Shown piece after piece: positions 1 through 5,260 of a stretch of 5,812 bases of DNA. This DNA is from Thiobacillaceae bacterium (GTDB taxonomy: Bacteria; Pseudomonadota; Gammaproteobacteria; Burkholderiales; Thiobacillaceae): contig JAHENE010000135.1 in NCBI GenBank assembly GCA_024643305.1, forward strand, positions 1 to 5,812. The letters run 5' to 3'. The first letter of the stretch is position 1; each line of letters opens with the position of its first letter. The translations under genes and the position numbers were made by a program. The notes beneath the pieces are model-generated. The model did not search any database and was not told where the DNA came from. It saw only the letters and a list, made by a program, of their open reading frames with translations.

Positions 1-992
1 ATCGGCAGGGATACCTTGATGTCGGGCTTGGACAGGGAGTGGTTGACCACGGTCTGGGAAATCAGCATCTCGTTGGGGATGATCGATTCGGTGCCATCCA
101 GTGCCTTTAACAAGGTGTAGCGGGTGTTGATCTGTGTGACTTGCCCGTACTTGTTGTCTACGGTCACCAAATCGCCAATGCGGACGGACCGGTCGAGCAG
201 AATGATGAACCCGGAAACGTAGTTGCTGGCGATCTTTTGCAGTCCGAAGCCCAGGCCCACGCCGAGCGCACCGCCGAATACCGACAGAACGGTCAGATCG
301 ATCCCCACAGCGGGAAGTGAAATCAGAACCGCCAGCAGCATCAGCAAGGTGCGTGTCACCTTGGACAACGCCATGCGCAGGCTCAAATCCATGTGCGGCA
401 CGCGCATCAGCCGGCTTTCTATGAGCTGCGAAGCCCACAATGCCAGGATGACGGAGCTAATGATGACAGTCAGCGCTTCAAACAAGGTCAGCAGCGAAAA
501 GTGATGTGCGCCGGCTTCAAAGGAAACCATATCCAGCGCGGCGCGTATGCGCGGCAGCACGCCGGTGACGTGCATGACTACGCCTATCCAGATGATCCAG
601 GTAATGCTGCGTTCCCAGGTCTTCAGCGTATCACTTGGTTTGAGCGCATAGCGCAGTGCATGTACCAGAAGGCGCACGACAACCAGCGCGGACAAAAGCG
701 GCACGGCGAGATTGAGCAGATGCAATTCGCCTTGCCACAGTTTCAATATTTCACGCAGAACCCAGAGCCAGGCCAGTAAGGCGAGCGGCAGGCCGACTTT
801 TTGCAGCCCTGCCGCACCTATCGCCCAAGTGCCTTCAAGGCTTGATACGCGCGGGCGCAATAGGCGAACCGATAACCAGCCAAATAGCGCTGCGGCCGCA
901 AACACCGCTACCTGAATCATCAGGGGGATGTTGTGGCTGTCCGCAATCAGGCGCAGCAACAGGTTTTCGATAGGGACAGTTTTTTCAGGCAT
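1..992 (-). CDS. MscS-family mechanosensitive ion channel, 3' end missing
   Basis: Inner-membrane channel of the MscS family, which releases solutes when membrane tension rises during osmotic downshock. Reading the minus strand from ATG at 992 gives 330 uninterrupted codons to the window edge, so the C-terminus lies outside. Hydrophobic segments at about residues 24-44, 62-82, 93-113, 130-147, 168-190 and 212-232 precede the pore helix. The pore helix (about 234-267) has the small-residue pattern GGALGVGLGFGLQKIASNYV, followed by RSVRIGD and the family's DGTESIIPNEMLI block (299-311) of the beta domain. There are more N-terminal membrane segments than in the three-helix E. coli MscS, so it belongs with the larger homologues. 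An in-frame stop lies 27-29 bases upstream of the ATG with no other start between, so this start is the longest possible. No Shine-Dalgarno is visible; the ATG abuts the T-tract of the preceding terminator. The family is secure; the exact subfamily and physiological role are not. Confidence 0.9.
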   Translation of the reverse strand, partial: MPEKTVPIENLLLRLIADSHNIPLMIQVAVFAAAALFGWLSVRLLRPRVSSLEGTWAIGAAGLQKVGLPLALLAWLWVLREILKLWQGELHLLNLAVPLLSALVVVRLLVHALRYALKPSDTLKTWERSITWIIWIGVVMHVTGVLPRIRAALDMVSFEAGAHHFSLLTLFEALTVIISSVILALWASQLIESRLMRVPHMDLSLRMALSKVTRTLLMLLAVLISLPAVGIDLTVLSVFGGALGVGLGFGLQKIASNYVSGFIILLDRSVRIGDLVTVDNKYGQVTQINTRYTLLKALDGTESIIPNEMLISQTVVNHSLSKPDIKVSLP

Positions 993-1018
993 AAAAAAGG
1001 CCGTCGAATGACGGCCTT
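993..1018 (-). terminator. Rho-independent terminator of the ligase-fadL unit
   Basis: Perfect 9 bp stem (AAGGCCGTC at 997-1005 with GACGGCCTT at 1010-1018) and a GAAT tetraloop. On the minus strand it is followed by a run of six T (998-993). It lies 22 bp after the fadL stop codon. The plus strand has no T-run after the stem, so termination should act only on minus-strand transcripts. The T-run touches the start codon of the MscS-like gene. Confidence 0.88.
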
Positions 1019-1024
1019 AATCAT

Positions 1025-1040
1025 ACCGCCGTTGGGCGGT
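1025..1040 (-). other. Small hairpin at the fadL stop codon
   Basis: A 6 bp perfect inverted repeat, ACCGCC (1025-1030) and GGCGGT (1035-1040), with a four-base loop. It overlaps the last base of the fadL stop codon and sits 6 bp before the main terminator stem, so the transcript could end in two tandem hairpins. It has no T-tract of its own. It may stabilise the 3' end or help termination; this is inference. Confidence 0.45.
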
Positions 1041-2260
1041 TAAAAGTTGTGCGTGTATTGAACGCTGATGATGTCCACAGCGCTGTCGTAGATGCCGATA
1101 AGGGTATTGGCAGGCGTGATCGGCGTTGCGGGCGTTGCATAATTGAGTTTGGGATCATTCACAAACAGGTGGGAATAACCAAAATCCAGCACACCCCGTT
1201 TGGACAAACGATATTGCCCACCAATGGCTACCCAGATGCGCGAGCCGTCCGGGATGCGCGGGGTACGGAAGGAATCCAAGACCGGCCCTTCGTCATAGGC
1301 GACACCGCCGCGCAGGCTCAGCTTGTCGTTCATGTGCCAGGTAGTGCCTAATGAGTAACGCAGGATGTCTTTCCAGTTTTCTAGCGTGTAGGAAAGCAAT
1401 GCACCATTGGTTCGATAAACCTCGTATTCGTAAAAATCGCTCCACCCGGTCCAGGTAATGTCGGCCAACAAGTCCCACTGCGGGCTGAGTTTGTGGAACA
1501 GGCTCAGGGAAGCAGAATCAGGCAGGGTTACGTCAGCAGTTATTTTGCCGTTGAGTGCCGACAAGCCGCTGAAGGTGGCACGGCCTTCGAGGGTGTAATC
1601 GACCTCAGAACGGTAAGAAAGTCCTAGGCGAGTACTTGGCGCCATCTGCCACATAAGGCCCAGGTTGTATCCCCAACTGTAATCGTCCCCCTTCACGGTG
1701 GCCAAACCAACACCTGTCCAGTTGGTTAGTTCAGCCTCAATTCGCTGGATGTTAAGGCCTGCGCCGACAGAAAGCGTGTCGGAAACCTTGTAGGCGATGG
1801 ACGGGTTGATGTTGATGGTCTTGATCTCGGACTTCAGCGCCTGATAACGGCCGATCCATCCATCATCGTATTCCGTCTTGAGTCCGAAAGGCGCATTGAC
1901 GCCAATGCCAAGATGGAGCGAAGGTGTCAGGCGGTGCGCGTAATAGAAATTTGGTACGAAAGCCCAGTCGCCAGCGTCGCCGCCTTGGCCGCCACCGAGA
2001 GCGGGTGAAACAGTTCCGGAAAACTTAATCGTTGGCTTAATCATGTTGCCCACCAACACGAGCTGGCTGTCTGGCAACAGCGTCATGCCTGCCGGGTTGA
2101 AATAGACGGTGCTCGCATCCTGTGCCACTGCGGCTTGACCTGCGTAGGCATTACCCAGGCCGCTCGCGTTTTGTTCGATCAGAGCAAATCCTGCAGCATG
2201 CGCGCTGCCGGCAAGGCCTGCAGTCAGGATGGCGAGGTATTTCAGGTGTGACTTAGGCAT
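1040..2260 (-). CDS. fadL: FadL/OmpP1/TodX-family outer-membrane transport protein
   Basis: Outer-membrane beta-barrel of the FadL family, which carries long-chain fatty acids or other hydrophobic compounds across the outer membrane. The 406-residue product starts with a typical signal peptide: basic start, hydrophobic core, and AHA at 20-22 as the likely cleavage site. The mature N-terminus begins AGFALIEQNASGLGNAYAG, the family's hatch signature, and is followed by STVYFNPAGM, also diagnostic. The chain ends in Phe (QYTHNF), as expected for BAM-dependent barrel insertion. It is slightly shorter than E. coli FadL. The start is supported by a purine-rich GAGGGAGA a few bases upstream. It lies 28 bp downstream of the acyl-CoA ligase on the same strand and is followed by a terminator, so the two are probably one operon. 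That pairing favours a fatty-acid-like substrate, but aromatic-hydrocarbon FadL paralogues look similar, so the symbol is family-level. Confidence 0.9.
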   Translation of the reverse strand: MPKSHLKYLAILTAGLAGSAHAAGFALIEQNASGLGNAYAGQAAVAQDASTVYFNPAGMTLLPDSQLVLVGNMIKPTIKFSGTVSPALGGGQGGDAGDWAFVPNFYYAHRLTPSLHLGIGVNAPFGLKTEYDDGWIGRYQALKSEIKTININPSIAYKVSDTLSVGAGLNIQRIEAELTNWTGVGLATVKGDDYSWGYNLGLMWQMAPSTRLGLSYRSEVDYTLEGRATFSGLSALNGKITADVTLPDSASLSLFHKLSPQWDLLADITWTGWSDFYEYEVYRTNGALLSYTLENWKDILRYSLGTTWHMNDKLSLRGGVAYDEGPVLDSFRTPRIPDGSRIWVAIGGQYRLSKRGVLDFGYSHLFVNDPKLNYATPATPITPANTLIGIYDSAVDIISVQYTHNF

Positions 2261-2264
2261 GATG

Positions 2265-2272
2265 TCTCCCTC
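2265..2272 (-). promoter_or_regulatory. Ribosome binding site of fadL
   Basis: GAGGGAGA on the minus strand, four bases before the ATG at 2260. It lies inside the 28 bp gap after the ligase stop codon, so fadL can be translated independently from a shared transcript. Confidence 0.7.
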
Positions 2273-2288
2273 TTGGTATCAAGTTTAT

Positions 2289-4103
2289 CTAAACGGAAAG
2301 TCCGGAAAACAGGGATTGGATTTCCCTAACGTGGCGGGCGGCAATCTGCGCCCGCTTCTTTTTCATTGTCGGTGTCAACAAACCTTCTTCCACCGTCCAA
2401 GGATTAAGGGTGAAAAAAGCGCGCCTGACCTGGGCATACCCTGGAAAGCCTTTGATATGGATGGCAATCCTCGCCAGCAGCATTTTGTTGACGCGGCTGT
2501 CTGCGAGTGTGCTGGCAGGGTTTGATGCATCCAGCCGATGCTCCTCACACCAGGGCTGCCAGTGCTCATTGTTGATCACCACAACGGCGGCAAGGCAGGG
2601 CTTGCCCTCACCTACGACTATCACCTGATCAAACAGGGTATCCAATTCAATGGCAGATTCCATGTCCTCTGGCGGCACCTTTTCGCCATTGCTCAGCACG
2701 ATGATGTCTTTGATGCGTCCGATGATGTGATAGTGGCCGTATGCATCAACACTTGTCTGGTCGCCCGTATGCAGCCAGCCTGCGCCATCGATAGTGGCGG
2801 CGGTGGCTTCAGGGTTGTCCCAGTACCCACGCATCACGCAGCGGCTGCGGGTCAGCAATTCGTTGTTCTCACCGATTTTTACATCAACGCCTGGCAATGG
2901 CTTACCGATGCTGCTGGGCACATTCGATTCCGGCCGGTTGACGGTAATGACCGGGCTGGTTTCTGTCAGGCCATAACCTTGCAGGATGGGAACGCCAAGG
3001 CCAATAAAAATTCGGGCAATCTCGGGGGAGAGTGGCGCCCCGCCCGAAACTGCAATCCTGAGGCTGCCACCAAGTTTCTCAGTCACGCCATCTGCCACCA
3101 GTTTCTTGAACAGTGGCCATGCAAGCAGTTTGGGGTGCCATGCGGCCCGTCCCTGCGCGTATTCGAAACGATGCCAGCCAATATCCGCTGCAGCTTTGAA
3201 CAGAGCCTGTGCCACCCGCCCCTTCTTCTCAAGCATGTCTTCAATTCGCGTGTACATGCGCTCATAGATGCGCGGTACCGAGATCAAAACGGTCGGACGC
3301 ACGTTCTGCATGTCCTGGGCGAGCAGGTTGATTGAGCGGGCGTAAGCAACTTCGGCGCCTAGCAGCATCGGCAAGTAGTAACCGCCAGTGCGTTCCAGGG
3401 TGTGTGATAAGGGCAGAAAGGAAAGAAATTGCTCGTCTGGCCCAAAATTTTCGCAGCGGCTTGCATACCAGGCGTTCCAGAGCATGTTCTCATGGGTAAG
3501 CATCACGCCCTTGGGGCGGCCGGTCGTGCCTGAGGTATAGACAATGGAAGCAAGCAGGTCGGGAGTGATCCTGCGTTCTGGAATGGCAGTGCCATCGGCA
3601 GCTTTCAGCCAGTCGCCGGCCACCATGAATTTAGGGCTCCAGTCCGTGAGGTTTTCCGGTGAGATCAGGCTTACGGCTCGTTCAAGACAGGGAGAAGCGG
3701 AAACGATCTCCGCCAGTTTGCGGTGCTGGAAGCGTCCTTCCACCAGCAATAGCCGGGCGCCGGAGTTATTGATGATCCAGGCAGCATTGTCGGGGCGATC
3801 GTCCAGATAGAGCGGCACCGTTACCAGCCCCAATCCCAGCGCGGCCTGGTCAAAGATGACCCATTCCACGCAATTTTTCAACATGACGGCGACGCGGTCG
3901 CCGGGGGCCATGTTTTCCTTGGCCAGCGCTGCCTGCCAGCGGGAAACTTCATGTGCAACTTCAGCCCATGTATAGCTCTTCCAGGTTTGTGCAGCGCAGT
4001 CGAATTGGCGATAAGCAGGTTTGTCCGGGCTGAGCGCAACGCGCTCCCGGAAAAGACCGGAAAGGGTCTGGACGCGATCGGGATCGATAGCGGAAAAAGT
4101 CAT
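2289..4103 (-). CDS. Long-chain acyl-CoA synthetase (AMP-forming, long ~600-residue type)
   Basis: Cytoplasmic or membrane-associated ANL-superfamily ligase that converts a fatty acid, ATP and CoA to acyl-CoA through an acyl-adenylate. The 604-residue protein has the expected motifs in order: phosphate loop YTSGTTGRPKG (189-199), LPLSHTLER (230-238), adenine-site GGAPLSPE (354-361), QGYGLTETSP (375-384), TGD (446-448), the hinge GRIKD (462-466) and the C-terminal LTPTMKKKR (576-584), which holds the usual catalytic lysine. Its length and the LTPTMKKKR ending match the long-type synthetases rather than the shorter E. coli FadD group. The frame also opens from a TTG at 4127, eight codons earlier, but the Shine-Dalgarno-like GGGAGG lies inside that extension, so the ATG at 4103 is preferred. 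The stop is 28 bp from fadL, giving a plausible uptake-and-activation operon. Chain-length preference cannot be read from sequence. Confidence 0.93.
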   Translation of the reverse strand: MTFSAIDPDRVQTLSGLFRERVALSPDKPAYRQFDCAAQTWKSYTWAEVAHEVSRWQAALAKENMAPGDRVAVMLKNCVEWVIFDQAALGLGLVTVPLYLDDRPDNAAWIINNSGARLLLVEGRFQHRKLAEIVSASPCLERAVSLISPENLTDWSPKFMVAGDWLKAADGTAIPERRITPDLLASIVYTSGTTGRPKGVMLTHENMLWNAWYASRCENFGPDEQFLSFLPLSHTLERTGGYYLPMLLGAEVAYARSINLLAQDMQNVRPTVLISVPRIYERMYTRIEDMLEKKGRVAQALFKAAADIGWHRFEYAQGRAAWHPKLLAWPLFKKLVADGVTEKLGGSLRIAVSGGAPLSPEIARIFIGLGVPILQGYGLTETSPVITVNRPESNVPSSIGKPLPGVDVKIGENNELLTRSRCVMRGYWDNPEATAATIDGAGWLHTGDQTSVDAYGHYHIIGRIKDIIVLSNGEKVPPEDMESAIELDTLFDQVIVVGEGKPCLAAVVVINNEHWQPWCEEHRLDASNPASTLADSRVNKMLLARIAIHIKGFPGYAQVRRAFFTLNPWTVEEGLLTPTMKKKRAQIAARHVREIQSLFSGLSV

Positions 4104-4105
4104 GA

Positions 4106-4120
4106 ACCTGCCAGCCTCCC
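4106..4120 (-). promoter_or_regulatory. Ribosome binding site that decides the ligase start
   Basis: The minus strand has GGGAGG (4120-4115), 11 bases before the ATG at 4103, and a weaker GGCAGG (4112-4107) three bases before it. Either supports initiation at 4103 and neither can serve the upstream TTG at 4127, so the start was trimmed to the ATG. Confidence 0.55.
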
Positions 4121-4139
4121 AAAACAAGCTGATTGTTTT
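4121..4139. promoter_or_regulatory. 19 bp inverted repeat upstream of the ligase, candidate operator
   Basis: Perfect 7 bp arms AAAACAA (4121-4127) and TTGTTTT (4133-4139) around the five-base spacer GCTGA. It sits directly upstream of the ligase Shine-Dalgarno, a position where a bound repressor would block transcription of the ligase-fadL unit. The AT-rich stem without a proper T-tract context argues against a terminator. The arms do not match the short-spaced GAAAC/GTTTC sites I know for PsrA. The regulator is unknown; operator function is inference. Confidence 0.4.
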
Positions 4140-4162
4140 TGTGGACTCCGCGCAGAGCAGTT

Positions 4163-4189
4163 ATTCTATTTTCTGTAATATTGCCGCAA
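4163..4189 (-). promoter_or_regulatory. Weak candidate promoter for the ligase-fadL unit
   Basis: On the minus strand TAGAAT (4168-4163) matches the -10 consensus at five of six bases. TTGCGG (4189-4184) could be a poor -35, but the 15-base spacing is short. It overlaps the stop codon of the methyltransferase remnant. With gmd now on the opposite strand upstream, the ligase needs a promoter in this spacer; this is the best-looking one, but weak. Confidence 0.25.
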
Positions 4190-4217
4190 AAAAGCCACCC
4201 GTGCCATGGTTGTCGGG
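4186..4217 (+). repeat. Left copy of imperfect direct repeat flanking gmd
   Basis: Aligns without gaps to 5272-5303, with 26 of 32 bases identical; the first 27 bases share 23. Both copies have the same orientation and both carry GCAAAAAA and GTGCCATGG. The repeat is the DNA face of the duplicated methyltransferase tail: differences fall mostly at third codon positions, so shared coding ancestry rather than chance explains it. Confidence 0.75.
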
Positions 4218-4233
4218 TAGCACAAGCATTCCT

Positions 4234-4242
4234 TGATATAAA
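4234..4242 (+). promoter_or_regulatory. Extended -10 promoter of gmd, probable leaderless start
   Basis: TGATATAAA provides an extended -10 (TG-N-TATAAA; the hexamer matches the consensus at five of six). No good -35 lies at 16-18 bp; TTGTCG at 4210-4215 is too far. An extended -10 often works without a -35. From this hexamer transcription should begin around 4249-4251, at or beside the A of the gmd ATG; using the overlapping TAAAAT (4239-4244) gives 4251 exactly. Confidence 0.5.
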
Positions 4243-4250
4243 ATTCACTC

Positions 4251-5222
4251 ATGACTCAAACGCGCACTGCCCTTATTTGCGGTATTTCCGGACAGGACGG
4301 CGCCTATCTCGCCCGGCTTCTGCTTCAACAGGGTTATCGCGTTGTCGGTGCCTCGCGCGATGCGCAAATAAGCACGTTTGGCAATCTGGTCAAACTGGGC
4401 ATCCGCGATCAGGTTGAACTCACCTCCATGGTTTTGAGTGATTTCCGCAGTGTGCTGCAAGTGTTGGCCAAGTTTGAGCCAAACGAAATCTACAACCTCG
4501 CCGGACAAAGCTCCGTAGGCCTGTCTTTCGAGCAACCTGTGGAAACCCTGGAAAGCATCAGCATCGGCACCCTCAATCTCCTTGAGGGCATTCGCTTTCT
4601 GAATCGCGACATGCGTTTGTACAACGCCGGCTCCAGCGAGTGCTTTGGCGACACCGGCAACCTGCCGGCCAACGAACAGACGCCCTTCCGCCCACGCAGT
4701 CCCTACGCAGTGGCCAAGGCTGCAGCTTTCTGGCAAGTTGCCAACTACCGGGAGGCCTATGGTCTTTTTGCCTGCTCCGGCATTCTGTTCAATCATGAGT
4801 CCCCTTTGCGGCCCGAACGTTTCGTTACCCAGAAAATCGTGCGGGCTGCATGCCGTATCGCCAATGGCAGCAAGGAGCGTCTGAGCCTCGGTCGACTCGA
4901 TATCCAGCGCGACTGGGGTTGGGCGCTCGAGTATGTTGAAGCCATGTGGAAAATGCTGCAGCAGCCTCTGGCGGACGATTTTGTAATCGCCACCGGGGAA
5001 ACTCATTCCCTGCAGGATTTTGTCGCAGCGGCTTTTACGGCTGTAAACCTGGACTGGCATGAACACGTGGATGCCGATTCTTCGTTGATGCGGCCGACAG
5101 ATATTGCCATCAGTCGCGCCGATCCTTCACATGCTGCATCCAAACTGGGCTGGCAAGCACGGACGCGCATGCAGGGCGTTGTGCAGAACATGATGGAAGC
5201 AGAACTGCAAAAGTCTCTGTAG
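4251..5222 (+). CDS. gmd: GDP-mannose 4,6-dehydratase, short form
   Basis: Cytoplasmic extended-SDR enzyme that converts GDP-D-mannose to GDP-4-keto-6-deoxy-D-mannose, the branch point to GDP-L-fucose, GDP-D-rhamnose and related sugars of surface glycans. The 323-residue protein has the dinucleotide-binding GISGQDG (11-17), the catalytic SSE (128-130, with Ser where E. coli Gmd has Thr), YAVAK with Tyr152 and Lys156, and the hallmark Gmd blocks NHESP (181-185), FVT (191-193), RDWG (220-223) and YVEAMW (228-233). The usual double-Arg stretch after the second strand is replaced by GASRDAQ (33-39), so the cofactor pocket may differ. The NHESP block continues LRPER, where Gly often follows the Arg. 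The length agrees with short bacterial Gmd proteins. No Shine-Dalgarno is visible. It stands alone: no fcl, rmd or glycosyltransferase is in the window. It is convergent with the methyltransferase (24 bp between stops) and flanked by direct repeats made from that gene's 3' end, which suggests acquisition. Confidence 0.9.
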   Translation: MTQTRTALICGISGQDGAYLARLLLQQGYRVVGASRDAQISTFGNLVKLGIRDQVELTSMVLSDFRSVLQVLAKFEPNEIYNLAGQSSVGLSFEQPVETLESISIGTLNLLEGIRFLNRDMRLYNAGSSECFGDTGNLPANEQTPFRPRSPYAVAKAAAFWQVANYREAYGLFACSGILFNHESPLRPERFVTQKIVRAACRIANGSKERLSLGRLDIQRDWGWALEYVEAMWKMLQQPLADDFVIATGETHSLQDFVAAAFTAVNLDWHEHVDADSSLMRPTDIAISRADPSHAASKLGWQARTRMQGVVQNMMEAELQKSL

Positions 5223-5228
5223 AGCAGC

Positions 5229-5260
5229 CCAGCCCGGGGCTGGAATTTATCTGTTTTTTT
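5229..5260 (+). terminator. Possible terminator after gmd
   Basis: A GC-rich inverted repeat, CCAGCC (5229-5234) with GGCTGG (5238-5243), starts 6 bp after the gmd stop. A run of seven T (5254-5260) follows, but 10 bases after the stem, farther than in a classical intrinsic terminator, and it lies inside the coding end of the convergent gene. A weak terminator for gmd at best; no T-run serves the opposite direction. Confidence 0.35.

Larger units (their letters stand above)
4161..4229 (-). pseudogene. Remnant C-terminus of a Sun/RsmB-family RNA methyltransferase
   Basis: Read on the minus strand, this spacer encodes LPDNHGTGGFFAAILQKIE and then TAA at 4163-4161. The intact methyltransferase at the right edge ends PASHGTDGFFAVILEKNR and TAA. 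From the shared Pro to the stop the two align without gaps: 11 of 18 residues and 40 of 57 bases agree, at a constant offset of 1086 bp. The HGT-x-GFF block is the family's C-terminal signature, but its usual Asp is Gly here, consistent with relaxed selection. Upstream of the Pro the frame reads MLVL, still family-like, then loses similarity and meets TGA at 4247-4245. No catalytic part is present, so this is a stranded tail. It ends 57 bp before the ligase ATG, the spacing of an ordinary operon neighbour, which suggests the methyltransferase once lay directly upstream of the ligase. Confidence 0.72.

Noticed and set aside
393..779. 128-codon and neighbouring open frames on the plus strand at the left end
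   Set aside because: They lie antisense to the MscS-like gene, which reads as a continuous membrane protein with clear family motifs.
2272..2283. CTTG-GTAT-CAAG hairpin between the ligase and fadL
   Set aside because: Only four base pairs with no T-tract; too short to support a terminator or operator.
2538..3335. 265-codon open frame on the plus strand opposite the acyl-CoA ligase
   Set aside because: It covers the ligase's conserved core in antisense, has no recognisable domain, and its composition is explained by the coding strand.
4104..4127. Upstream TTG start of the acyl-CoA ligase adding eight residues
   Set aside because: The purine-rich ribosome site falls inside the extension, while the ATG at 4103 is well placed behind it.
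4245..5066. 273-codon open frame on the minus strand opposite gmd
   Set aside because: It is antisense to a gene with unmistakable Gmd motifs, and its own translation shows no recognisable domain. Treated as a shadow.
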